Source of the DNA: Coriobacteriaceae bacterium
GTDB lineage: Bacteria; Actinomycetota; Coriobacteriia; Coriobacteriales; Coriobacteriaceae
DNA length: 47,302 bases
Assembly: GCA_902364975.1 (NCBI GenBank)
Contig: CABJFQ010000017.1
Span: 1 to 47,302 of the forward strand
Direction of reading: 5' to 3'
Part shown: positions 38,948 to 47,302 of the stretch, piece by piece
How positions within the stretch are numbered: position 1 is the stretch's first letter
Layout: each line of letters opens with the position of its first letter
Notes under the pieces: generated by a model
Told to the model about the DNA's origin: nothing
Databases searched by the model: none
What the model saw: the letters and a program-made list of their open reading frames with translations, nothing else
Position numbers and translations under genes: made by a program

Positions 38948-40501
38948 ATGGCACAGCGTCATCTTCCTGCACTCCTGATCATCATGGATGGCTGCGGCCT
39001 TGCTCCGGCCGATGGCGAGAACGCCGTCGCCGCTGCCAAGACGCCCTTCCTTGATAGCCTGTACGCTCAGTATCCCCACACCACGCTCGGTGCTTCGGGC
39101 GAGGACGTGGGCCTTCCCGACGGTCAGATGGGCAACTCCGAGGTAGGCCACCTCAACATCGGTGCCGGCCGCATCGTGTTCCAGGAGCTTTCGCGCATCA
39201 ACAATGCCATCAAGGACGGCTCCATCGCCAAGAACGAGGTCTTCGTCAAGGCCATGGACGATGTCAAGGCCGAAGGCAAGACTCTCCACCTCATGGGCCT
39301 TATGAGCCCTGGCGGTGTTCATTCTCACATGAACCACGTCGAGGCTCTGGTCAAGATGGCTGCCCAGCATGGCGTCAAGACCGTTCGCGTCCACGCCTTT
39401 ATGGATGGCCGTGACGTCGACCCGCAGTCCGGTGCCGGCTACATGAGTGAGTTCTGCGCCTTCCTGGCTAAGATCTCCGAGGAGACCGGTTGCGACGCTC
39501 GCGTTGCCACCGTTTCGGGCCGCTATTGGGCCATGGACCGCGACAACCGTTGGGAGCGCATCCAGCGCGCCTACGACGTCATGGTCAACGCGTCCGATGC
39601 CGATACCGATCCCGTTGCCGGTATCAAGGCCTACTACGAGAAGGATCCGCGCGGCGACGAGTTCGTCGAGCCCTTCGCTGCCCACAACGAGGGTATCCAC
39701 GAGGGCGACGCGGCCATCTTCTTCAACTTCCGTCCCGACCGCGCTCGTCAGATGACCCGCGTGTTCACGGACAAGGAGTTCGACGGCTTTGAGCGCGAGC
39801 AGATCAAGCTTTCGCACTTTGTGACGATGACCGAGTACGATCCGACGTTTGACGTCGAGGTCGCCTTCCCCAAGACGTTCCCCGAGAACGTTCTGGCCGA
39901 CGTTATCGCCGCCAATGGCCTCAAGCAGCTGCACACCGCCGAGACCGAGAAGTACGCCCACGTGACGTTCTTCCTCAACGGCGGCATCGAGGAGCCCAAG
40001 GAGGGCGAGGAGCGCGTGCTCGTCGCTTCCCCCAAGGTCGCTACCTACGATCTGCAGCCTGAGATGAGCGCTCCCGAGGTTACCGAGAAGCTCGTCGCCG
40101 CAATCAACGAGGATCGCGCTGATTTCTACATCGTGAACTTCGCGAACTGCGACATGGTTGGTCACACCGGTGTCTTCGACGCGGCCGTTAAGGCCGTCGA
40201 GGCTGTTGACGATGCTTTGTCCAAGGTTGTCCCGGCGATTCTCGCCAAGGGCGGCTTTGCGCTGATTACCGCCGACCATGGTAACGCCGACCACATGTTT
40301 GACGTTGCTTCCGACGGTTCCAAGCATCCGTTTACGGCTCACACCACCAACCGCGTGCCGTTCATCATCGTTGATGAGAAGGCCAAGCTCACCGGTATCG
40401 AGGACGGCCGTCTTTCCGATATCGCTCCGACCATGCTCACCATGGCTGGTATTGAGCCTTCCGCCGAGATGACGGGTCGCGTGCTCGCCACCGAGGCCTA
40501 A
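38948..40501 (+). CDS. gpmI: 2,3-bisphosphoglycerate-independent phosphoglycerate mutase
   Basis: Manganese-dependent mutase of the alkaline-phosphatase superfamily; converts 3-phosphoglycerate to 2-phosphoglycerate. The 517-residue protein starts LLIIMDGCG with a metal-binding Asp 14 and has the phosphoserine loop QMGNSEVGHLNIGAGR (Ser 64). HAFMDGRDVDP, FFNFRPDRARQMTR, NCDMVGHTG and TADHGNADHM supply the other metal ligands. It lies 5 nt after tpiA. Enolase, often next in such operons, is not here. Confidence 0.97.
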   Translation: MAQRHLPALLIIMDGCGLAPADGENAVAAAKTPFLDSLYAQYPHTTLGASGEDVGLPDGQMGNSEVGHLNIGAGRIVFQELSRINNAIKDGSIAKNEVFVKAMDDVKAEGKTLHLMGLMSPGGVHSHMNHVEALVKMAAQHGVKTVRVHAFMDGRDVDPQSGAGYMSEFCAFLAKISEETGCDARVATVSGRYWAMDRDNRWERIQRAYDVMVNASDADTDPVAGIKAYYEKDPRGDEFVEPFAAHNEGIHEGDAAIFFNFRPDRARQMTRVFTDKEFDGFEREQIKLSHFVTMTEYDPTFDVEVAFPKTFPENVLADVIAANGLKQLHTAETEKYAHVTFFLNGGIEEPKEGEERVLVASPKVATYDLQPEMSAPEVTEKLVAAINEDRADFYIVNFANCDMVGHTGVFDAAVKAVEAVDDALSKVVPAILAKGGFALITADHGNADHMFDVASDGSKHPFTAHTTNRVPFIIVDEKAKLTGIEDGRLSDIAPTMLTMAGIEPSAEMTGRVLATEA

Positions 40502-40526
40502 TAGAAAACAAATATCGTTTTCTAGT

Positions 40527-40562
40527 AAGGGGGTTGTCCACAACTGGACGACCCCCTTTTTT
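40527..40562 (+). terminator. Terminator after gpmI
   Basis: A 14-bp stem with one G-T pair (40527-40540 with 40545-40558), a caac loop and a run of six T ends the pgk-tpiA-gpmI transcript. Confidence 0.92.
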
Positions 40563-40569
40563 GGTATTT

Positions 40570-40600
40570 CTGCCATTTCTACCCCGTCCCTAAATGGCAG
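40570..40600. promoter_or_regulatory. Inverted repeat between gpmI and secG
   Basis: ctgccattt (40570-40578) and aaatggcag (40592-40600) are perfect 9-bp arms 13 bp apart, about one helical turn, which fits a dimeric protein site. No T-run follows. It sits 67 bp before the secG start. Confidence 0.4.
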
Positions 40601-40666
40601 GTGGGGGAGTGTTGGGGGTTGTGGTACAGTACTGGAGTTTGAATTGTTCTATTAAGGAGCTTATCT

Positions 40667-40921
40667 ATGGGTCCGTTCCAGATTCTTCTGTTTGTCGTTT
40701 GGGCTGTTTCTGCCGTGGCACTGACGATTCTCGTTCTGATGCATTCCGGTAAGGGTACCGGCGTTTCGGATATGATCGCTAGCTCGCTGTATAACTCCAG
40801 CTCTGCCACGGGCGTCATGGAGCAGAACCTCGATCGCCTGACGGTAATTATGGCCGTCGTTTTTGCCGTGTGTGTCGTTCTGTGCATGTTCTTCTTCCCG
40901 CAGGGCATCGTCGGCTACTAA
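40667..40921 (+). CDS. secG: Preprotein translocase subunit SecG
   Basis: Small membrane subunit of the SecYEG export channel. The 84-residue protein has two hydrophobic helices (about 5-25 and 58-78) joined by a loop with the family feature LMHSGKGTGVSDMIASSLYNSSSATGVMEQNLDRLT. ATG 40667 follows aaggag. Its place after the triose-phosphate genes is a known conserved arrangement in Actinobacteria and many other bacteria. Confidence 0.93.
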   Translation: MGPFQILLFVVWAVSAVALTILVLMHSGKGTGVSDMIASSLYNSSSATGVMEQNLDRLTVIMAVVFAVCVVLCMFFFPQGIVGY

Positions 40922-40944
40922 GCATCGGCGTTTATACGTTTGTA

Positions 40945-40973
40945 AAGGGTCCCGTATGTGCGGGGCCCTTTTT
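40945..40973 (+). terminator. Terminator after secG
   Basis: A 10-bp stem with one G-T pair (aagggtcccg 40945-40954, cggggccctt 40961-40970), a six-base loop and five T. Confidence 0.85.
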
Positions 40974-41090
40974 GTTTACAGACTTGTAACAGAGTCAAAA
41001 TATCCCCACATACTTCGCCCAACTAAAGAAATTCTCGACCGTTAACCGGAATTAGCCCCAAATCGTGCATAAAATGCGCTACTGTATTGC

Positions 41091-41102
41091 AAAACGTTGG
41101 TC
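41091..41102. promoter_or_regulatory. Candidate operator AAAACGTTGGTC before opp
   Basis: AAAACGTT (41091-41098) overlaps a TTGGTC hexamer (41097-41102), the same layout as the site before the sialic-acid transporter. The start of the binding protein is 113 bp downstream. The rest of this 293-bp gap holds the secG terminator and no credible gene. Confidence 0.35.
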
Positions 41103-41214
41103 TGTTGTGCATAACCAGCCATAGCAGCGGGCGGCGTTTTGATGGTTCGGATCGGATTGTCTCGACATATGTCCGACTGAACATTTCTTTGTCCTATCTC
41201 ATAAGGAGGATGGC

Positions 41215-42891
41215 ATGGCTGATTCTATGTTCCACCAGCCCGTTATGGGTCGTCGCGCCTTTGTTGGCGGCACCCTCGCTGCGAGCTCCATGGCTTTTCT
41301 TGCCGCGTGCGGCAAGAAGGGCGGCGACGCTTCCGGATCTGACTCCGGTTCGACGCTGAACTTCTACATCAACAACCCGGTCTGCATCGACCCCTACAAC
41401 GTCCAGGAGGATCAGGGCACTCAGGTCGAGTACCAGCTCTTCGACGCTCTGACGGAGTACGACCCCGAGAAGGGCGAGATCGTTCCGCTGGCTTGCGAGT
41501 CCTTTGAGGCTAACGACGACGCCACCGAGTTCACCTTCAAGATCAAGAAGGCTAAGTTCCACAACGGTGACGACGTTACCTCCAAGTCCTTCAAGCTCGG
41601 TTGGGAGCGTCTAGTCAACACCAAGTCGGCCATCGCCACCGAGTATGGTCCTTCCGAGGTCTCCTATCACCTTTCCATGGTTGAGGGCTATGACGATCTG
41701 CTTGCCGGCAACGCTACCGAGCTCAGCGGTGTTACTTGCCCCGACGATGAGACCCTCGTCGTCAAGCTGTCTTCCGCTTACGCCGACTTCCCCTTCGTCG
41801 CCTCTCACCCGGCTCTGTCCCCGGTTCCCGAGTGCGCCGAGTCCGATGTCAAGAGCTTCTACCTTGCCCCGGTCGGTAACGGCCCGTTCATGATGGACGG
41901 TAAGTGGGAGGATGGCCAGGAGATCAACCTCAAGAAGTTCGATGATTACTATGGCGACAAGGCCAAGATCGATGGCATCCACTTCCAGGTCATCAAGGAC
42001 ATGGAGACCGCTTACAAGGAGTTCCAGGCCGGTAACCTCGATGTCTGCGACGTTCCCGTTGCTCAGATCGACGCCGCCAAGAAGGACCGTGGCGAGTCCA
42101 AGGACGGCTACACCATGGGTGACGGCGAGCATATGCTGCTCGGTGCCGAGCCTTCCACGTACTATCTGACCTGCAACACCACGGCCGAGCCGTTCAATAA
42201 CGCCGACCTGCGCAAGGGCATCTCCCTGGCCATCAACCGTGAGGCCATCTGCAAGACCATCTTCAAGGGTACCCGTACCCCCGCCGACGGTATTGTTCCT
42301 CCGGGAATCGCCGGCTACAAGGAGGGCGCATGGGAGTTCTGCGCCTATGACGTCGACAAGGCTAACGAGTACCTCGACAAGGTCGCTCCCGCTGGCGCTA
42401 ACGGCGATCGTGGCATTAGCGTGACCCTTTCCTACAACCAGGACGGTGGTCACAAGGAGATCATGGAGTCCATCATCGGCGACCTCGCCAAGGTTGGCGT
42501 TACCGCTGTCTCCGATACCCCTGAGTGGTCTGCCCTGCTCGAGCAGTATCAGAACTTCAACTATCAGTTCGGCCGTCTGGGCTGGATCGCCGATTACCCG
42601 ATCATGGACAACTTCCTGTACCCGCTGTTCCACTCCGACTCCCTCGGTGGCGACAACCGCTCCGGTTACAGCAACCCCGAGTTCGATGCCAAGGTCGACG
42701 AGGCCCGCACCACGGTTGATGACGAGGAGCGCATCGCCAAGATGCGGGAGGCCGACGCCATGGTCGCTGCTGACTGCCCGGTTATCCCGGTGATGTTCTA
42801 CACGCACACCATCGCTGGCTCTGACCGCGTCAAGCATCTCTATGTTGATCCGCAGAAGCACGCCGATCTGGGTACCGCCGAGCTCGCCTAA
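41215..42891 (+). CDS. oppA: Oligopeptide-type solute-binding lipoprotein
   Basis: Substrate receptor of the second transporter. The 558-residue protein has a twin-arginine signal (GRRAFVGG, Arg 13-14), a lipobox with Cys 32 (LAAC) and an OppA-like family 5 fold (IKKAKFHNGDDVTSKSFKLGWERL, NTTAEPFNNADLRKGISLAINRE). It differs clearly from the binding protein at 23 kb and resembles peptide-binding OppA more. ATG 41215 follows aaggaggatggc. Strong codon bias suggests abundant expression. Peptide specificity is inferred from family and from the complete opp gene set. Confidence 0.87.
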   Translation: MADSMFHQPVMGRRAFVGGTLAASSMAFLAACGKKGGDASGSDSGSTLNFYINNPVCIDPYNVQEDQGTQVEYQLFDALTEYDPEKGEIVPLACESFEANDDATEFTFKIKKAKFHNGDDVTSKSFKLGWERLVNTKSAIATEYGPSEVSYHLSMVEGYDDLLAGNATELSGVTCPDDETLVVKLSSAYADFPFVASHPALSPVPECAESDVKSFYLAPVGNGPFMMDGKWEDGQEINLKKFDDYYGDKAKIDGIHFQVIKDMETAYKEFQAGNLDVCDVPVAQIDAAKKDRGESKDGYTMGDGEHMLLGAEPSTYYLTCNTTAEPFNNADLRKGISLAINREAICKTIFKGTRTPADGIVPPGIAGYKEGAWEFCAYDVDKANEYLDKVAPAGANGDRGISVTLSYNQDGGHKEIMESIIGDLAKVGVTAVSDTPEWSALLEQYQNFNYQFGRLGWIADYPIMDNFLYPLFHSDSLGGDNRSGYSNPEFDAKVDEARTTVDDEERIAKMREADAMVAADCPVIPVMFYTHTIAGSDRVKHLYVDPQKHADLGTAELA

Positions 42892-42988
42892 GGGTTTTGC
42901 AGCTTCCGTGAGGGTCAAGTATTTACGTAGACCTCATGGGAAACATACAGTTCTCCCTAACCTGGGGTAAACTGGCTGATGGTAATTT

Positions 42989-43018
42989 TGGGATGCCGGT
43001 CTGGCGATCGGCATCCCA
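42989..43018 (+). terminator. Intercistronic hairpin, oppA / oppB
   Basis: A perfect 10-bp stem (tgggatgccg 42989-42998, cggcatccca 43009-43018) has a 10-nt loop and no real T-run. It sits where the other transporter operon also has a hairpin, and may limit read-through or protect the oppA mRNA. Confidence 0.65.
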
Positions 43019-43048
43019 TTTAGGTTAATCCCTAGATAGGGGAGTGGT

Positions 43049-44086
43049 ATGGGTAAGTACATCGTTAAACGTGTGCTTCAGTTCATCCCGGTATTTTTGG
43101 GCGTTACGCTGATTCTGTTCGCCCTCCAGAACATCGTGCCGGGAGATCCGATCAAGCTGATCGGTGGAGACAAGGCTCTGTCCCCCGAGGTGGAGCTTCA
43201 ACTTCGCGTGCGCTATCACCTGGTCCAGGCGGACGAGGACGGCAACGCGATCCTTGACGAGAACGGCGATCCCGTTCAAACGTCGCTCGTGGACCGTTAC
43301 TTGTATTACATGAACGGCCTGCTTCATGGCGATCTGGGCAATTCGTACCAGCGCAAGCTGCCGGTTACGGAAATCTTTGCCCAGAAGTATCCGTATACGG
43401 TCAAACTTGCCGCGTGCGCCATCGTGCTCGAGGCGATCATGGGTATCGGTGCGGGTATCATTTCGGCGGTTAAGCGTTATTCCTTCTGGGATATTTTGGT
43501 AACGCTCACCACGTCGATTCTCGTTGCCGTCCCGGCCTTCTGGCTCGGTATGTTGCTGCAGCTGTTCTTTGGCGTCATCCTTAAGGATGCCACCGGCGGT
43601 GCATTCTCCATGCCGATCTCGGGTGCCGGCGGTTCCAGCTCTCAGTATCAGGATTGGATGCACTATGTGCTTCCGACCATTACGCTGGCTTCGGTTTCGA
43701 CCGCTTATGCCGCCCGCATTATGCGCTCGCAGCTGCTTGACGTCATGAACCAGGATTACATCCGTACGGCAAAGGCCAAGGGTCTCTCCAATCGCGCGAT
43801 CATTATCAAGCATGCGCTTAAGAATGCACTCATCCCCGTCGTTACCTATATTGGTGTCGACTTCGGCGGCATGCTTTCGGGCGCCATCCTGACCGAGACG
43901 GTCTTTAACTGGCCCGGCATCGGCTTCGAGGTCTACCGCGCCATTAGCATGCGCGACTGGCCCATCGTTATGGGCGGCGTTACGCTCATTGTTGTCGTCG
44001 TTATGGTGATCAACCTGCTCGTCGACATTAGCTATGCATTCCTCGACCCGCGCATCCGCCTTGGCGGTCCGTCGGATAAGGCCTAA
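43049..44086 (+). CDS. oppB: Oligopeptide ABC transporter permease OppB
   Basis: Inner-membrane channel subunit. The 345-residue protein shows YIVKRVLQFIPVFLGVTLILFAL as first helix, NIVPGDP, a periplasmic stretch of about 60 residues, and the coupling loop DYIRTAKAKGLSNRAIIIKHALKNALIP, then ETVFNWPGIG. ATG follows taggggag. It is 14 nt from oppC. Confidence 0.93.
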   Translation: MGKYIVKRVLQFIPVFLGVTLILFALQNIVPGDPIKLIGGDKALSPEVELQLRVRYHLVQADEDGNAILDENGDPVQTSLVDRYLYYMNGLLHGDLGNSYQRKLPVTEIFAQKYPYTVKLAACAIVLEAIMGIGAGIISAVKRYSFWDILVTLTTSILVAVPAFWLGMLLQLFFGVILKDATGGAFSMPISGAGGSSSQYQDWMHYVLPTITLASVSTAYAARIMRSQLLDVMNQDYIRTAKAKGLSNRAIIIKHALKNALIPVVTYIGVDFGGMLSGAILTETVFNWPGIGFEVYRAISMRDWPIVMGGVTLIVVVVMVINLLVDISYAFLDPRIRLGGPSDKA

Positions 44087-44100
44087 GGGAGGTACGTCTC

Positions 44101-45036
44101 ATGCAGGAAACTGATTCTCAGTCTCAGGAGCAGGCTACCGCCACCAAGGCCGCATCTGCTCCCGCCAAGTCCCGCACGCTGTGGGGCGACGCTTTTAAGC
44201 GTCTTCGTAAGAACAAGCTCGCCGTTATCGGTGTCTGCTGGATCATCATCGTTGTTGTGGTCGCCCTGACCGCCGATCTGTGGGCTAAGCCCTGGCTCGG
44301 TTCGCCGACGGCTTCCGACTCGACCACCATGGCCGAGACGTCGCTGCTGGCTCCGTGTGCCGAGCATCCGTTTGGCACCGACTCTCTTGGTCGTGACATT
44401 CTCGTCCGTGTTATCTACGGTGCACGCGTTTCGCTTTCCGTCGGTATTATGGCCACCGCCATCTCTACGGTGATCGGTCTGGTCATGGGCGCCCTGGCCG
44501 GTTTCTATGGCGGCATCTGGGATACGATCATCATGCGCTGTGCGGACATCTTCCTGGCGTTCCCGTACGTGCTGTTCGTTGTTGCCATGATTGCCGTTAT
44601 CGGTCGTGGTCTTCAGAATGTCTTTATCGCCATCGGCATTCTCGGCTGGCCCTCGATTGCCCGTGTCTTCCGATCTGCGATCCTAACGGTCAAAGAGAAC
44701 GATTATGTTGACGCCGCTCGCGCTATGGGTGCATCCGATGCGCGTATCGTTATGCGCCATATCTTCCCGAACTCCGTTGCTTCTATCGTGGTCTATGCGA
44801 CCATGAACATTGGCGGCGCTATTCTGACCGAGTCTGCCCTGTCCTTCCTCGGCATGGGCGTTATCCCGCCTACGCCTTCGTGGGGCTCCATGATTCAGGA
44901 CGGTCAGCAGTATCTTCTGACTGCTCCCTGGATGATGATCATGCCCGGTCTGGCAATTCTCTCGACGGTGCTCGCCTTCACCCTGCTGGGTGACGGTCTG
45001 CGCGACGCCCTCGACGTCAAGATGAAGGACGCATAA
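44101..45036 (+). CDS. oppC: Oligopeptide ABC transporter permease OppC
   Basis: Second channel subunit, 311 residues, with an N-terminal cytoplasmic tail (about 35 residues), first helix near 43-63, HPFGTDSLGRDILVRVIYGARVSL, and the coupling loop DYVDAARAMGASDARIVMRHIFPNSV, then SALSFLGMGVIPPTPSWGSMI. Here it is a free-standing protein, unlike the fused form at 26 kb. It ends 2 nt before oppD. Confidence 0.93.
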   Translation: MQETDSQSQEQATATKAASAPAKSRTLWGDAFKRLRKNKLAVIGVCWIIIVVVVALTADLWAKPWLGSPTASDSTTMAETSLLAPCAEHPFGTDSLGRDILVRVIYGARVSLSVGIMATAISTVIGLVMGALAGFYGGIWDTIIMRCADIFLAFPYVLFVVAMIAVIGRGLQNVFIAIGILGWPSIARVFRSAILTVKENDYVDAARAMGASDARIVMRHIFPNSVASIVVYATMNIGGAILTESALSFLGMGVIPPTPSWGSMIQDGQQYLLTAPWMMIMPGLAILSTVLAFTLLGDGLRDALDVKMKDA

Positions 45037-45038
45037 GG

Positions 45039-46130
45039 ATGAAGAAGAACAAGAACTATGTGGACCTGAAGGACCAGCCGGTTCCCGAGGGCCAGCATCT
45101 GCTCGAGGTCGATGACCTTAAGATGTATTTCCACACCGAGGATGGCGTCGTTCGCGCCGTCGACGGTGTGTCCTACACGCTCGATCGCGGTGAGACCCTG
45201 GGTGTCGTCGGTGAGTCCGGCTCTGGTAAGTCCGTGACCGCCATGACCATCATGGGCCTCATTTCGATGCCTCCGGGAAAGATCGAGGGCGGCGACGTTC
45301 GCTATCGCGGTCGTTCTATCCTCGAAATGACCGAGGAAGAGATGCAGCACATTCGCGGTAACGATATCGCGATGATCTTCCAGGATCCTATGACCTCCTT
45401 GAACCCGGTCTATAAGATCGGCAAGCAGGTGGGCGAGGGCCTTCGTCTGCACCGTGGCTATTCCAAGCAGGAGGCGCTCAAGCGCGCTACCGAGCTTTTG
45501 GACCTCGTGGGTATCCCCGAGCCCGAGAAGCGCGTCAATGAATATCCGCACCAGTTCTCCGGCGGAATGCGTCAGCGTGTCATGATCGCTATGGCTCTTG
45601 CCTGCGACCCCGATATCCTGATTGCCGACGAGCCCACGACTGCCCTGGACGTTACCATTCAGGCTCAGATTATTGAGCTTATGCAGGAGATGCAGGAGAA
45701 GAACGGCAACGCCATTATCATGATTACCCATGACCTGGGCGTTGTCGCCGATATGGCCGACAAAATCATGGTTATGTACGCCGGCCGTCCCGTCGAGTTC
45801 GGTACTGCTGAGGAAATCTTCTACGAGAGCCGCCATCCCTACACCTGGGGTCTTATTCGCTCCATCCCGGAGCAGGCCATCGATGAGAAGAAGCCGCTGA
45901 CGCCGATTCACGGCAACCCGCCTTCGCTCATGAACCTGCCCGAGGGCTGCGTCTTCTCTCCTCGCTGCCCCTATGCGACGGACAAGTGCCGCAAGCAGCG
46001 CCCCGAGCGCGTTGTTACCGAGTCCGGCCACTATTCTGCGTGCCATTATTCCGGTGACCCCGAGTTCCTCAAGAACGCCCCTGAGACGTCCCGCACGCGC
46101 AAGGATTCCAAGAAGGGAGGCGAGGCGTAA
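45039..46130 (+). CDS. oppD: Oligopeptide ABC transporter ATPase OppD
   Basis: ATP-hydrolysing subunit of 363 residues. Walker A GESGSGKS, IFQDPMTSLNPVYKIG, FSGGMRQRVMIAMAL signature, ADEPTTALD and the H-loop ITHDLG are present. The C-terminal extension carries the Cys-rich GCVFSPRCPYATDKC motif plus a later Cys, proposed in relatives to bind an Fe-S cluster. It abuts oppF without any gap. Confidence 0.95.
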   Translation: MKKNKNYVDLKDQPVPEGQHLLEVDDLKMYFHTEDGVVRAVDGVSYTLDRGETLGVVGESGSGKSVTAMTIMGLISMPPGKIEGGDVRYRGRSILEMTEEEMQHIRGNDIAMIFQDPMTSLNPVYKIGKQVGEGLRLHRGYSKQEALKRATELLDLVGIPEPEKRVNEYPHQFSGGMRQRVMIAMALACDPDILIADEPTTALDVTIQAQIIELMQEMQEKNGNAIIMITHDLGVVADMADKIMVMYAGRPVEFGTAEEIFYESRHPYTWGLIRSIPEQAIDEKKPLTPIHGNPPSLMNLPEGCVFSPRCPYATDKCRKQRPERVVTESGHYSACHYSGDPEFLKNAPETSRTRKDSKKGGEA

Positions 46131-47159
46131 ATGACAGACAATAACGAGCGCACTCCGCTGCTGAAGGTCGAGCATCTTTCTAAGGAGTTCCCCGCAGAGT
46201 CCGGCATGTTCGCCAAGCGTTTTTCCAAGCGCGTCGTCTCTGCTGTGAATGACATTTCGTTCGAGATTTATCCGGGCGAGACCTTTGGCCTGGTCGGCGA
46301 GTCTGGTTGCGGTAAGTCCACCACGGGCCGCACCATCATGCGCCTGACGAAGCCGACGGCAGGTAAGGTGTTCTTCCAGGGCAAAGATGTTGCCGAGATG
46401 AGCAAGCACGAGATCAAGGATATGCGTCGCGAGATGCAGTTTATCTTCCAGGATCCCTATGCTTCGCTGAACCCTCGTATGACGATTGGTGAGATCGTCT
46501 CCGAGCCCATGACCATTCATGGTGTGGGCACCAAGGAAGAGCGTATCGAGCGTGTTCGCGAGCTGCTGGATGTCGTCGGTCTGAACCCCGAGCACATCAA
46601 CCGCTATCCGCACGAGTTCTCGGGCGGCCAGCGTCAGCGTGTCGGCATCGCCCGCGCTTTTGCGCTGAAGCCCAAGCTGATTATCTGTGACGAGCCGGTA
46701 TCCGCTTTGGATGTTTCCATTCAGGCCCAGGTTCTGAACCTGCTTAAGGAACTGCAGGACAAGTTTGGTACGGCGTATCTCTTTATCGCCCACGACCTGT
46801 CCGTCGTGCAGCACATCTCCGATCGCGTTGCCGTTATGTATCTGGGTAAGATGGTCGAGGTTTCGGATTGGAAGACGCTCTATAGCGAGCCTCACCATCC
46901 GTACACGCAGTCGCTGCTGTCTGCCGTGCCGGTGCCCGATCCGGATATTCAGAAGACCCGCAAGCGCATCATCCTCGCTGGCGATCCGCCGTCGCCGCTA
47001 GATCCGCCGACCGGCTGCCGTTTCCACACGCGCTGTCCGATCGCGCAGGGCATCTGCTCCGAGAAGCTTCCTGAGTTTAAGGAAGTTGCCCCGGGCCACT
47101 GCTGCGCGTGCCACTTCGCGGAGCCGTTCCCGATTAAGGAATCGCACATCGACCTGTAG
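46131..47159 (+). CDS. oppF: Oligopeptide ABC transporter ATPase OppF
   Basis: Partner ATPase of OppD, 342 residues. It shows [71 protein letters not shown] and the C-terminal [15 protein letters not shown] motif with further Cys near the end. ATG directly follows the oppD stop. It is the last gene of the operon. Confidence 0.95.
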   Translation: MTDNNERTPLLKVEHLSKEFPAESGMFAKRFSKRVVSAVNDISFEIYPGETFGLVGESGCGKSTTGRTIMRLTKPTAGKVFFQGKDVAEMSKHEIKDMRREMQFIFQDPYASLNPRMTIGEIVSEPMTIHGVGTKEERIERVRELLDVVGLNPEHINRYPHEFSGGQRQRVGIARAFALKPKLIICDEPVSALDVSIQAQVLNLLKELQDKFGTAYLFIAHDLSVVQHISDRVAVMYLGKMVEVSDWKTLYSEPHHPYTQSLLSAVPVPDPDIQKTRKRIILAGDPPSPLDPPTGCRFHTRCPIAQGICSEKLPEFKEVAPGHCCACHFAEPFPIKESHIDL

Positions 47160-47214
47160 TCGGCTGTTTGTCCGGGCCCGTGCTGGACTTAGTTTTCAGA
47201 ACGTCCTCGACCAT

Positions 47215-47263
47215 GGAAACCCCCTTATCCTGCTCCTTCGGAGCTGTGGATAAGGGGGTTTCC
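47215..47263. terminator. Terminator of the opp operon
   Basis: A perfect 16-bp stem (ggaaacccccttatcc 47215-47230, ggataagggggtttcc 47248-47263) with an inner gctcc/ggagc stem. The A- and T-rich feet inside the stem suggest action on both strands. Nothing recognisable lies in the last 39 bases. Confidence 0.88.
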
Positions 47264-47302
47264 TGGTCTGACGCTCCTATTTGGCAAGGTGTTTTTTAGA
47301 AT

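Noticed and set aside
40600..40624. G-quadruplex in the G-rich stretch before secG
   Set aside because: Only two long G-runs are present, too few for a standard intramolecular quadruplex.
44904..46898. 664-codon minus-strand frame opposite oppC, oppD and oppF
   Set aside because: Same cause: an antisense shadow of three clear genes.

Overview
The window looks like a chromosomal segment of a Collinsella-like bacterium (Actinomycetota, Coriobacteriia). The 16S sequence matches my memory of Collinsella 16S, coding DNA is GC-rich, and gene order is actinobacterial (coaE-uvrB-uvrA-murJ-uvrC, then rapZ-whiA-gap-pgk-tpiA-gpmI-secG). I see no phage, insertion sequence, CRISPR array or tRNA gene.

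Layout. (1) 1-5720: a 16S-23S-5S rRNA operon with leader, long processing stems and a strong terminator; the 16S-23S spacer has no tRNA. (2) 5.8-9.4 kb, plus strand: coaE, a small membrane-anchored lytic transglycosylase and uvrB. (3) 9.4-15.5 kb, minus strand: a membrane sulfatase of the LTA-synthase family, an Mrp-type Fe-S carrier and two FAD-dependent enzymes. (4) 15.7-22.9 kb, plus strand: uvrA, ybaK, murJ and uvrC; with uvrB this gives all nucleotide-excision-repair incision genes. (5) 23.2-33.7 kb: a sialic-acid uptake and catabolism cluster. It has a Tat/lipoprotein solute-binding protein, a permease, a fused permease-ATPase, a second ATPase, an AXE1-family esterase, an esterase paralogue lacking the nucleophilic serine, N-acetylneuraminate lyase (nanA), a ROK kinase (nanK-like) and ManNAc-6-P epimerase (nanE). 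(6) 33.8-40.9 kb: rapZ, whiA, gap, pgk, tpiA, gpmI and secG. (7) 41.2-47.2 kb: a second, conventional oligopeptide transporter operon (oppABCDF), ending in a perfect 16-bp terminator stem.

How it fits together. The region-5 cluster probably imports free sialic acid or a related acidic amino sugar. The esterase may remove O-acetyl groups, NanA would split Neu5Ac into ManNAc and pyruvate, the ROK kinase would phosphorylate ManNAc, and NanE would make GlcNAc-6-P. No sialidase, nagA, nagB or dedicated regulator is in the window, so a scavenging lifestyle is inferred. The cluster sits between uvrC and rapZ, which are neighbours in other Actinobacteria, so it looks inserted into a conserved housekeeping block. 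An AAAACGTT motif recurs in front of the sialic-acid transporter, gap and opp, hinting at shared carbon control. A 98-nt palindromic element with a cUUCGg hairpin lies between nanK and nanE.
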